A DNA stretch of 64,000 nt from Asparagus officinalis (taxonomy: Eukaryota > Streptophyta > Magnoliopsida > Asparagales > Asparagaceae). The DNA is taken from NCBI RefSeq assembly GCF_001876935.1, contig NC_033794.1, forward strand, positions 2,846,650 through 2,910,649, read 5' to 3'. Below, piece after piece: positions 1 through 10,360 of this stretch; position 1 is the stretch's first letter, and the number at the start of each line of letters is the position of its first letter. The notes under the pieces were generated by a model. It was not told the origin of the DNA and made no database searches. It saw only the letters and a list, made by a program, of their open reading frames with translations. The position numbers were made by a program, and so were the translations under genes.

Positions 1-263
1 GAACAAACTAGATACTTGTATCCTAGGCATGTATTAGAAAGATTATTAGATTTCATTTATCGGTAACTCAATTTTCAATGACATGTTCTTATTCCTGATC
101 CCCTATGGCTGTTTTCATTAAGTCATCAGTTTTATGTCAATTAGAAAGTCTGATATTTGCTATTTGCTGATTAACATGTTGCTTCGATTTTGAATAATAG
201 TGGAATAGATAACCTCTTTTCTTCAGAACCCTCTAATTTGGTGAGATCACTATACAGATTTTC
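1..263 (+). pseudogene. Intron 2 remnant of AHL-A (left part)
   Basis: This segment aligns by eye with the end of intron 2 of AHL-B (about 11895-12190): shared phrases include the 'agtcatcagttttatgtcaa' region and the stretch reading 'cagaacc...aatttggt'. The matching right-hand part of the intron resumes at about 7540, so everything between is inserted DNA. Exons 1 and 2 of this copy would lie left of the window. Confidence 0.6.
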
Positions 264-270
264 ATATATA

Positions 271-319
<49 letters not shown>
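271..319. repeat. (TA)n microsatellite
   Basis: Nearly pure TA dinucleotide run inside the AHL-A intron. The open frames across it encode only Tyr-Ile repeats and are not genes. Confidence 0.9.
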
Positions 320-322
<3 letters not shown>

Positions 323-540
323 TATAGAGCGATATATGGATATGCTTGGCTACCAAGCACAAAATTGTGCCTGGTAGTGAGGGCGAATATTATCCTCCAC
401 TCATTCAAATGCGGGAAGCACATTCACATGGGTGAATGGGCTCCCCCCAATTAAATGAGGTGGATGAGAATGAGGACACCTTACACCAAGCCACAAAATT
501 ATGTGCTTCGGGTACAAGCATACCCATTTCTCTCTCTTCT

Positions 541-868
541 CTCCTCTCTCTCTCTATATATATTATTATATATATATATATATATATATACTCTATACAA
601 ATGGAAGAACCCAAGATTCACTATTTATGCTATAGTAACATTTACTGTAGCATTATTACTGCAGCAAATATGAATTGGATACTGTGGCATTTTTTAAAAA
701 ACATCACTGTAGCACACGGGAATACTGTAATATTTAAAAAACCTGTAGCAGAGGTGGGGACTGTAGCAATTAAAAAAATCTAAAAATATTATTGCAGCAT
801 TTAAAAATCGAGATTACTGTAGCGGGGAAAAAATGATATGCCGTGCTTTGCACGGTGTTCACGACTAG
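541..868 (+). mobile_element. Helitron-like non-autonomous element
   Basis: The right end has the classical Helitron 3' structure: a short hairpin (CCGTGC, TTT loop, GCACGG at 841-855), a 9-base spacer, then CTAG at 865-868 followed by T. The left end is less certain. A TC-rich/TA-rich start near 541 is the best candidate, and the body contains several 'ctgtagca' phrases. No protein is encoded. The copia element starts about 12 bp to the right. Confidence 0.45.
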
Positions 869-879
869 TATATATATAT

Positions 880-1781
880 TAGTGCAGCGGAGAGGCTTCA
901 TAGACACAGAAGATGTCTATACAAGAGTGGACAAAGAGAATAACACACAAGGATTTAACGTGATTCGGTCAGTATGACCTACGTCCACGGGCGAGAACAA
1001 CAGAGAACTTCACTAATCATCAAAAGAGAATATTACAAAAGGGGAGATCACTCTCTAACCAGAGACTCTCACAAAGAAAAAGACATTCTTTCTATCTCAC
1101 TCTCCTCTCTCTAAATATTCTCTCTTCTTTTGCTCACTGTCTCGATCACTGTTTTAAATATCGGCCGATAACCGATATTATCGGCCGAGTTATCGGATTT
1201 GGGAGCTCTCCGATAGGATAACTTGGATTTTTAATCGGTTATCGTTTTTGGCAAGTTATCGGGGAGTTATCGGTGTTATCGGTACTTATCGGCCGATAAG
1301 TAAGGTTTTTTTATCGGGATTATCGGCCGATAAGTAAGGCTATGCAATCGAATGGTTTCATCGTGCGGTCAAGATGCAAGTTTTGCTTTCTACAATTGGT
1401 TAGTGATTATAAACATGATGATTTACATTTTGGTATGTTTATATTTCATTAAGCATGGTTAGATTATATTTTTTAGTTATTATATTATATATATACACCA
1501 TCTAGTATATCACTCCGATAAATACTACTTATCCCCGATATATCCCCGATTTTCGCTATCCGATAAGAATTTTGGTCGTCCGATACATTCCCGATAACCG
1601 ATATTTAAAACCTTGGTCTCGATGCTCAATCTCTATTCACCCTCAGCTCCTTTTATAGCTTTACAAATTAATAAAAAAATTAATAAAATGTTAGGTGACA
1701 CAGTAAATGGGTTGGTGGGTCAAGGCTTGTAGCAAAATAGATTTTTGCTTCTCTTCATTTCAAAAGTCACGTTTCACAAAT
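880..1781 (-). repeat. Left LTR of copia-1, inverted
   Basis: Read on the minus strand this matches the right LTR (7075-7502) closely over its length, once the 469-bp insertion at 1147-1615 is set aside. Shared features are the segment around the TATA-like 'tataaaag', the region reading 'ggacgtaggtcatactgacc', and the end near the CCGC. On the plus strand the match stops at 1781, just before a 7-base TGTGGAG that equals the start of a forward LTR. Confidence 0.85.
1147..1615. mobile_element. hAT-like MITE in the inverted LTR
   Basis: Termini are CACTGTTTTAAATATCGG and, reversed, CAAGGTTTTAAATATCGG. The element is flanked by an 8-bp target-site duplication GTCTCGAT (1139-1146 and 1616-1623). 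The inside is full of TATCGG / CCGATA subterminal motifs. An 8-bp duplication and short TIRs are typical of hAT-derived MITEs. The other LTR lacks this insertion, which proves it is younger than copia-1. Confidence 0.88.
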
Positions 1782-1818
1782 TGTGGAGTTTAGCAAGCAG
1801 GTGGAGCTAGATATAAAC

Positions 1819-1830
1819 TAGTATCAGAGC
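1819..1830 (+). promoter_or_regulatory. Primer binding site of copia-1
   Basis: TAGTATCAGAGC differs by one base from TGGTATCAGAGC, the usual plant copia site complementary to the 3' end of initiator tRNA-Met. It should directly follow a forward 5' LTR. Here it follows the inverted LTR and a short filler (1782-1818). Confidence 0.75.
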
Positions 1831-2051
1831 CTGACTTAGAGTACATGTATCTGCTTATCGTATGCTCTGTGGCTGTCACTAAAAGTGGATCATTTACATT
1901 AGAAAATAAGTTAGATTATCATTTACTCTTTAAAGATGGTGAGTACTATTCACGTGTACGGTACTATTTAAAAGTACTATTACTATTCATACGTACTGTT
2001 ACTGTTTAGTTACCGTTCATAATTACAGTTACTGTTCTAGTGAGTTTCAAG

Positions 2052-5000
2052 ATGTCTTCTGTAAAATACAAAGTGGAGAAATTCGTTGGGAAAAACAGTT
2101 TTAGTTTGTGGAGAGTAAAAATGAGGGCTCTCGTAGTACAATGATTGTTTAAGGTCTTGTCCGGAAAGTATAAGTTGTCGGAATCTATACCCGATGATGA
2201 GAAAGAAGAGCTAGAGATGAAGGCGTATAGTGTCATACAGCTCTGTTTGACCGATGAGGTCTTACGGGAGGTTGCCGATGAAGATACCGTCGTCGGCTTG
2301 TGGCTCAAGTTAGAGAGCTTGTACATGACGAAATCTCTGACGAACAAGCTTTACTTGAAGCAACGCCTCGTCACCATTAGCATGAAGGAAGGTATGCGAA
2401 TAAAAGACCACTTAGATGAACTTAACACTATTCTTATGGATTTAAAGAACATTGATGTTAAAATCGACGAAGAAGATCAAGCCCTGATCTTGTTATGTTC
2501 ATTACCTCCTTATGAGAATTTTGTTAATAGCATGTTATATGGTAGAGATACACTTTCTTTGGAGGATGTCAAATCGGTTTTACATTCAAAAGAGTTAAGG
2601 CAGAAAGTGTCTGTCATAGGAGGAGAATATCAAACTAAAGGCTTGTTCGCTCGTGGTCGTCCTGAAAAGGGTGTTGGTGGTAGAGGAAAATTTAGAAACA
2701 TATCTAGATCAAAGTCCAGGTCAAGAAAAAATGTTAAATGTTATTACTATCATAAATATGGGCATATAAAACCTAATTGTCCAGCGCTTAAAGCAAAGGA
2801 TAATTCACAGTCGAAGTTTGAGGATGTAAAACCTTCAGTTGTCACTGTAACTGAAGAGTCTTCTAGTTCATATGAAGTTCTTTCAGTTAGTGTTAATACT
2901 CATTCACAAGATGAGTGGGTTTTTGATTCGGGTTGTTCCTATCATATGTGTCCGCATAAGAATTGGTTTGTCACATATCAATCTATCATTGGTGGGAATG
3001 TCTTGTTGGGAAATAACATACCTTACAAGACTGTTGGTATCGGATCAATTAAGATTAGAACCCATGATGGTATTGTTAGAACATTGAGCAATATTCGTCA
3101 TATTCCAGAGTTAAAGAAGAACCTCATTTCTTTAGGCACCCTTGACTCAAATGGTTTTAAGTTTTTCTTTAGGCACCCTTGACTCAAATGGTTTTAAGTT
3201 TTCGGCTGAAGGTGGAGTTTTGAGAGTAAGTAAAAGCTCTCTTCACCCTTGACTCAAATGGTTTTAAGTTTTCGGCTGAAGGTGGAGTTTTGAGAGTAAG
3301 TAAAAGCTCTCTTGTTGTGATGAAAGGAAAAAAAAGGTAAATACCCTCTATATCCTTGAAGGCAGTACAGTGACAGGTGATGCAGCAGTGTCATCCTCAG
3401 AGGATTCAGATTCAGACACTACACATTTGTGACATATGCGGTTAGGGCATATGAGTGAGAGGACTGGATATATATATATTGAGAAAACAAGGTATGCTTT
3501 ATGGTCAGAAAACCAGCAAATTAGACTTTTATGAGCATTGTGTTTTTGGTAAACACCATAGAGTATCCTTTAGTACCGGTGTCCACAGAACCAATGGTAC
3601 TTTAGATTATATCCATTCAGATATTTGGGGTCCCTCTCAGGTTCCATCGAAAGGTGGAGCTCGTTTTCTGCTAATATTAATTGATGATTATTCTAGAAAA
3701 GTTTGGGTGTATCCTTTGAAGCATAAGAGTGATGTGTTTGCAACCTTCAAGCAATGAAAGGTTATAATTGAGAAGCAAATAGGAAAGAAAGTGAAACACC
3801 TCAGAACCGACAATGAGATAGAGTTTTGTTCTACAGTTTTTGACCGGTTCTGCAAAAATGAAGGTATTGTGCGTCATCGTACAGTTTGGCATACACCACA
3901 TCAAAATAGAGTTGCAGAAATGATGAACAAAACACTTTTAGAGAGAGCTCGGTGCATGCTCTCTAATGTCGGTTTGACAAAAGATTTTTGGGCCGAGGCA
4001 GTTAATACAGTTTGTTATTTGGTAAACAGATCTCCTTCTACAGCAATTGATTTCAAGAGGTATGGTCTGGTTCCCCTACTAATTACTTTCATTTAAGAGT
4101 ATTTGGTTGTTCTGTTTATTTTCATGTTAATGATGGTAAGCTTGAACCTAGAGCAAAGAAAGCTATCTTTCTAGGATATGCGACTGGGGTGAAGGGATAT
4201 AGATTGTGGTGTTCTGATCCCAAGTCACATATATTTATTATTAGTAGGGATGCTACTTTTGATAAAAAATTCATGCTTCACCCGAGAAAGGAGTTTGTTA
4301 TTAACACTACAGGTAATAAAAAGGAGTTTAGCAAGCAGGTAGAGCTAGATAGCTCAGGTTCAAAGAGAGTGCTTGAGAGCAATCATTTTGAACTAGTTGA
4401 TACTGCGGAAGGTTCAACTTCAGATGCTGATACACTACAAGAACAACAGTATAATATTACCACCAGAGAGCAAAAAGACAGATCCGACCTCCTCAACGCT
4501 ATACAGACATGCTTGCTTACGCTTTGAGTGTAGCAGAATTGATTGAGGTTCCAGAGCCTTCTACATATAAGGAGGCTATTAGTGACAATGAGACTGCAAA
4601 TTGAATTCAATGAATTGTTACGATGACTGAAGAGATGGGTCTCTTCACAAGAACCAGACATGAGAGCTAGTGAAACCATCAAGGGGACAAAAGATTGTTG
4701 GCTGTAAATGGGTCTTCAAAAAGAAAGAAGGAGCTCCGGATACAGATGCTGTAAGGTACAAGGTATATTGGTAGCTAAAGGCTATAGTCATACCGAAGGT
4801 GTGAATTTCAATGAGGTATTTTCTTCAGTTGTAAAACACACCTTAATTCGCGTGTTGCTTGTCATGGTTGCTTATTTTAATTTGGAGCTTGAGCAACTTG
4901 ATGTGAAGATAGCTTTTCTACATGGCGAGCTTGAGGAGCAGATCTTTATGCATCAGCCAGAGAGGTTCATTGTTGAAGGTAAAGAAGACCATGCGTGTAG

Positions 5001-6125
5001 GTTGAAAAAATCTCTTTATGGATTGAAACAGCCTCCGAGACAGTGATATTTGAGATTTGATACTTTAATGATTGAGCATGGTTACTCTAGGAGTAAATAT
5101 GATAGTTGTGTTTATCATAAAAAGCTCAATGATTGTTCTTTTGTATATCTATTTTTTATGTTGATGACATGTTGATTGCAGCTAAAGATATGTCAGAAAT
5201 CAATAAGTTGAAATCTCAACTCAAACATGAGTTTGAGATGAAGGACTTGGGAGCCGCAAAGAAGATTTTGGGGATGGAGATCCACAGGGACAGACAAGAA
5301 GAAAGTTTATTCTTATCTCAGGAGAAATACATCAAGAAGGTGTTGGAGATTTGGCATGCTTGATGCCAAGCCTGTGAAGACTCCGTTTGCTGCTCATTTT
5401 CGTCTTTCAGCAGATTTATCACCTCAGACTGAGAAGGAAGAGCTGTACATGTCTTGTGTTCCTTATACGAGTGCAGTTAGAAGCATTATGTATGAGATGG
5501 TTTGCACCCGTCCAGATATTTCACAAGCAGTCAGTGTTGTGAGTCGGTACATGAATAAGTCTGGAAAGGTCCATTGGCAGACTGTGAAATGGATACGTAG
5601 ATATTTGAAAGGATCTGCTAATATTGGTTTGAATTTTAACAGGAACACAAACTCAGATTGCAGAATACTTGGCTATTCTGATTCAGATTATGCGGGCGAT
5701 TTAGATAAGAGACGATCATTGACAGGTTATATATTCACTCTTTCAGGTAGTGTCATTAGTTGAAAGGTGACTCTACAATTGACAGTTGTTTTGTCTACCA
5801 CAGAGGCAGAGTATATGACAGCGATAAAAACAGTGAAAGAAGCTATTTGGTTGAGAGGTTTGGCTGAAGATCTCGGCTTACACCAAGGTGTACTACGGTA
5901 TTTTGTGACAGCCAGAGTACTATACATTTGACGAAACATTAGATGTATCATGAAAGAACCAAACATATAGATATCAGGTATCATTTTATTAAAAAAGTTA
6001 AAGTCATCAAGATTGAGAAGATTGGTACTATAGATAATCCAGCAGATATGATGACGAAGCCCGTACCTTCGCGCAAGTTCGAGCACTGTCTCGAATTGCT
6101 TGGAGTTCGACAAAACGGAAGTTAA
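2052..6125 (+). pseudogene. copia-1 gag-pol, broken
   Basis: Translation starts at the ATG at 2052, then a stop interrupts gag at 2142-2144. The Gag core follows (2145 on). The zinc knuckle near 2739-2780 has lost its second Cys (C-Y-Y-Y). Protease has DSG near 2927. Integrase is seen as fragments: the HHCC start near 3435, D in HSDIWGP, and D in RTDNEIEF. RT includes LDVKIAFLHGELEE near 4900 and FYVDDM near 5155. RNase H has DSDYAGDLDKRRS near 5680. Several stops and frame changes, and tandem duplications of 37 and 70 bp at 3131-3313, break the frame. No function is expected. Confidence 0.9.
3131..3313. repeat. Tandem duplications (37 bp and 70 bp) in copia-1
   Basis: A 37-bp unit beginning at 3131 repeats at 3168. 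A 70-bp unit (3174-3243) repeats perfectly at 3244-3313. Both break the protease-integrase frame. Confidence 0.95.
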
Positions 6126-6133
6126 GCCCGTAA

Positions 6134-7016
6134 CGCCTCGTTTGGTACGCGAGAATGGACAGACTTGGGAATGGAATGGAAAAAGGAATGGAATGGATTG
6201 CATGTGGGAATGGAATGGTCATTCTCATTCTCTTGTTTGGGTGCGTTCGTAGAATGAAGCTAGAATGGAAATCTCATTCCCATTCCCATGTTTGGTATCA
6301 CTAGTACACAAGTGAGAATGAAATCTCATTTTCTAATAATGCCCTTACAACAACATAGATTTTTAATAAGATAAAAAATAAACATTAATGATAATAACTA
6401 AATAATTTTATATACGCATATGTTATATTAATCTAGGTATGTGTTATACTAATGCTCGTGTTATCCATCAGGTGTATGTTTCGTTTATATTTTTTAAACA
6501 ATACTCGCTATTTCTTAGTCTTAAAAATTAAAGAAAAATAAAAAAAAAGATTATCGTATCTTTCATAGGTCCAAAAAAAAGAATGATATCCACAATCCAT
6601 AGTTCTAGATATATAAATTAACTTATTTGATAAAGTATCAAAATCACTCAATTCATAATAGCAAAAATCCATAAAACAATACCAACTAAAATAATAAGTT
6701 TCGAAATAGCAAAATGATATACTAGCCTAAATTGTCAATCTAAAATTGCCCACTTGCATAGCGCCTCACCCAAACATTCTTTATTATTAATATGGATATA
6801 ATTGAAAAATACCTAACTAGTTTTTGATTCTCACTTGAATGGGAATGACCATTCCTTATCTTCTCACTTGGAATGCTCATTCCCACAAATAGTGAGAATG
6901 ATCATTCCCAGGGAATGGTCATTCCAACATCTAAAATATAGGTGTGTTTGGTATGAGGGAATGGAAAGTGGGAATTGCATTCCATTCCTCCTCATTCCCA
7001 CGTACCAAACGAGGCG
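6134..7016. mobile_element. PIF/Harbinger-like TIR element
   Basis: Terminal inverted repeats start CGCCTCGTTTGGTACG on both strands. The flanks are TAA (6131-6133 and 7017-7019), the 3-bp target duplication of PIF/Harbinger elements. The inside contains many 'ggaatgg' / 'cattcc' subterminal repeats and no coding capacity. It interrupts copia-1 between the end of pol and the right LTR. Confidence 0.85.
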
Positions 7017-7074
7017 TAAGGGGCTTCTGGCGAGACAGCAATAATAAAGAGAAGATCTTTATTTTCAAAGTCAA

Positions 7075-7502
7075 TGTGGAGATTTGTGAAACGCGACTTT
7101 TGAAATGAAGAGAAGCAAAAATCTATGTTGCTACAAGCTTTGACCCACCAACCCATTTACTGTGTCACCTAACATTTTATTAATTTTTTTATTAGTTTGT
7201 AAAGCTATAAAAGGAGCTGAGGGTGAATGGAGATTGAGCATCGAGGTAGTGAGCAAAAGAAGAGAAAGAAAAGAAAATAGAGAGAAGAGAGTGAGATAGA
7301 AAGAGTCCCTTTCTTTGTGTGAGTCTCTAGATAGAGAGTGATCTTCTCTTTTGTAATCTTCTCTTTTGTGATTAGTGAAGTTCTCTGACGTCCGTGGACG
7401 TAGGTCATACTGACCGAACCACGTTAAATCCTTGGGTGTTATTCTCTTTGTCCACTCTTGTATAGACATCTTTTGTGTCTGTGAAGCCCCTCCGCTACAA
7501 CA
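7075..7502 (+). repeat. Right LTR of copia-1
   Basis: The 428-bp LTR starts TGTGGAGATTTG and ends CCGCTACAACA (TG...CA). It contains a TATA-like 'ctataaaagg' near 7206 on the plus strand. It is the reverse complement of 880-1781. Confidence 0.85.
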
Positions 7503-7534
<32 letters not shown>

Positions 7535-7869
7535 GTGTCATCATCGCAGCTGTCATTCTTGCCACCAACCTAGCCTTTTTACCACTAAAATGGGCTTGAG
7601 TTGTGGAGAACAACTGAAGAATAAGGAAGGCTTAGCTGAAAGAATGTTTGTAGAATAACTATCAGGAATTTAGGATATTTCATCTAGGGAATTGACTCCA
7701 TGGCATTAGCGCTACACTCTTCATACTTGAAGGAATACGCACGTTGCACTCTTCATATTTGAAGGAATACACACATTGTCCATTTTAATGTCAGGAAGTT
7801 CAATCCATGGAATCAATTTGTAGTTTTTTATTAGCATATATAGTTTGTTTTTCTTTTACTTCTTCTTAG
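7503..7869 (+). pseudogene. AHL-A intron 2, right part, with (TA)n
   Basis: After a (TA)n run at 7510-7533, homology to the AHL-B intron (12240-12609) resumes, including the 'aatgggcttg' stretch. It leads into the exon 3 acceptor ending at 7869. A short local repeat (about 7725-7770) is also present. No gene of its own. Confidence 0.65.
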
Positions 7870-8865
7870 GAGGTATCATCCATTTTCAGTTCATTTTGTG
7901 AGAAGGGACATGTATGTGTCCTTACAACAAACGGGGTTGTATCTCAGATTCTCAATATGCACTTGTTCGGGTGACAAGCTTAGGTGGAATGACAACTCAC
8001 GAGGTAAATTTTTTTGTAACATATATATGCAAGTTCTTGCTTCCTTTCAGGATCCGCCGAAAATTTTATCCAATTGCAGTATCACTACGTACACCTTTCC
8101 AAATTTTCTTGCCTTAAAAATCCTTATTCTTTTTCAAGTTGAGTACTGGGGCGATGTTATCTTATATATAATCGTCTAGACTACTAGAGTCTAAACTTTG
8201 ATGCTCAATGTATGCTTGTGAGCTTTAAATGGAAAGTGTGTATCTCGAGTCCTTTGTGGTTTACTCATGTATACATCACTATTGGATCTTCTCCAGACCT
8301 TGACATAATATTTTAATGATAGTTCACATATTATGTGCACTCAATCCCAAACATATATCAAAGGAAACTTCTTCTGTTTTATATACAGGGCCGCTTTGAG
8401 ATACTGTCAATCTCTGGCCTATTGACAAAGAGCATTGGTCCAGGCAGCAAAATTGCTGGGGTAACTATCATGCTAGCAGGACCCAATGGCAAGGTCTTTG
8501 GAGGTCGTCTAAGCAGTCTTCTCATTGATGCCTCCTCTGTTCAGGTTTGTCTCCTTTCAAATATCTCATTATATGCTTTCAATTTCTTATCAGATTTCTG
8601 TGAATATTATCATACAATTTATCTCTCTCTATCAGCATTGTGTATCTCGCACTAATGTTAACTTGGAAAATATTTCTCTCTGCGGGTGATCATTGGCAGT
8701 TTCGTCTCTGATTATCATCAGGAGCCATTGATAGGAGCAAAAATTTTGAAGCTAATAAGTGTGGTCAACCATTCAAGGAACCAGCTAGATTTTCCCTTGA
8801 GTGCCTCAGGAGTAAAGGAGAAAGTAGGAAGAAAGAAACAAGAGCTCATGTATGATCACATATAG
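7870..8865 (+). pseudogene. AHL: AHL-A: exons 3-5 of an old AT-hook/PPC gene
   Basis: Exon 3 (7870-8003) is 134 nt against 123 in AHL-B; the 11 extra bases shift the frame inside the PPC domain. Exon 4 (8389-8544, 156 nt) is open and encodes the GRFEILSISG motif and the following LAGPNGKVFGGRL. Exon 5 (8686-8865) is open but its acceptor reads GCGG instead of GCAG. The intact family protein is a DNA-binding nuclear factor with an AT-hook and a PPC/DUF296 domain. With the frameshift, the lost acceptor and 7 kb of insertions in intron 2, this copy is probably dead. Its exons 1-2 are out of view. It is clearly more diverged than AHL-B and AHL-C, so it is the older paralog. Confidence 0.8.
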
Positions 8866-10360
8866 TAGTAGATCTTTTATATAATCAATTGTTGGAGGGA
8901 TAGTAAAGGCATCTTTCAATGCAATTTGTAAATTCTCTGTACATGAGTTTTTTGTGTGTGAAAAATTCTTTTTTGTTACATCATAATGTCCGAGTTCATT
9001 CTTATGACATTTGATACTGTCCAAAGTTTAAGTAGTACAAAGTATCAATTTTCATATTATCTCTCATAAAAAAATTTGAACTTCAAATGAGATTGGGCAT
9101 TGTAATTTATATTTAATCAAGATTTGCATTGTGAAAAGAAAAAAAAGAAAAGAAACAGATGATAACACTAAACTGGGAGTTGCTTTCTTGTTCTGTTATG
9201 CTTTTTGGTGAATAGTAAATTGTACTGTGAGCATGTTGATATTATCTTAGCTAATAGTGAAGCCCTTTGCTTGCAGTCTTGCAATACATCAACATAGACA
9301 ACATGGTGGGTAACAAGAGAAGAAAGGTGATTTTCACCTACAACTACCAAGTATGTATGCTATGTATGCGCATGAATCCTTTTTGTATTTGCCAAATATA
9401 TATTTAATTAAAATGATAAATACAATAAGCCTCATCATAGTAATCATGTCCCAACTCCAAGTCATGGACACATGAAGCTGGAGAAGTATAATCTTTTACG
9501 ATAGGGTGTGAGATTTCTTCTATTTGACTAGGTGAGTACTCCAGAAATACGTTCTTTTGGACTTCATTGATATGTATGAAATGTTGTTGGTGAGATTGCT
9601 CTAGAAGTTTCTTTCTGATTAAGGAGAATAAATTTTCTGCAAACCAAAAATAGGATGAAAAATATTTGCCTACTTTTGCACTCTTGGACTAACTGTCAGT
9701 GATTCTTTAGTTTTCGTAGTTTTAGGGGGTTATATGCAATGTGAATAAACAGTCAAGAACAGTTTTCACAAAAGTGAAAAGAAGTTTCAGGACACTATCA
9801 TTTTCTAGTGTGTAACTTATGACCTTGTGATGGACACTGGCAAACACGTAACTATATACATTGTCATATACAACATGAACAATGAAGTGAATTTTTTAAA
9901 AAATCAAATAAGCACAAATTGTTCTTTCCATTTTGCAGATTCCTCATGTATAATAGCATGGAAAATAATTTCATATTTTTAATCTGAACCCTGAAAACTT
10001 ATTTGAGTGTACAGGATTCTTGGGGCTAATAATGGATGCAGCTTCTCAACATTTATCATTCTTCACAATTCAAATGTTTGAGTCGATGAACCTTCTTCGT
10101 GGGTACAATGTTTTAAATCAAGTGCTTGAATCTTTTCTTTTTCCGAATCTTTCTAAATATCAAGTACGTGAACCTTCTACCTCACTGAATGTTTCTTTCT
10201 CAACTGCAATATTTTGCTTAAACATTTTCCAAATTTATCATTCCCTCTCTCCTTTTAAACCCAAAACCAGAGCCAATGCTCTCAATCCAATTCTTCACTC
10301 CCATAAAGGAAAAAAAAATCTCTGCTCAATTTTCTTCTTTCTGCTCTATTTCTTTGTCCA
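8866..10360. other. Spacer between AHL-A and AHL-B
   Basis: AT-rich spacer and 5' region of AHL-B. Its part up to about 10014 recurs almost unchanged at 22390-23584 as part of the tandem duplication. The short open frames seen here lack any recognisable domain. The last 250 bases match the region just upstream of the AHL-C start codon and probably hold the 5' UTR. Confidence 0.6.

Larger units (their letters stand above)
880..7502 (+). mobile_element. Decayed Ty1/copia element with inverted LTRs (copia-1)
   Basis: The internal region reads gag, protease, integrase, RT, RNase H on the plus strand, which is the copia order. The right LTR (7075-7502) is in the expected orientation, but the left LTR (880-1781) is its reverse complement. 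The element carries two younger insertions (1147-1615 and 6134-7016). It sits in intron 2 of AHL-A. No convincing target-site duplication is seen in the TA-rich flanks. Confidence 0.85.

Noticed and set aside
171..783. Several open frames over TA/TC repeats (Tyr-Ile-rich proteins)
   Set aside because: They are translations of microsatellites and Helitron-like DNA, with no domain or splice support.
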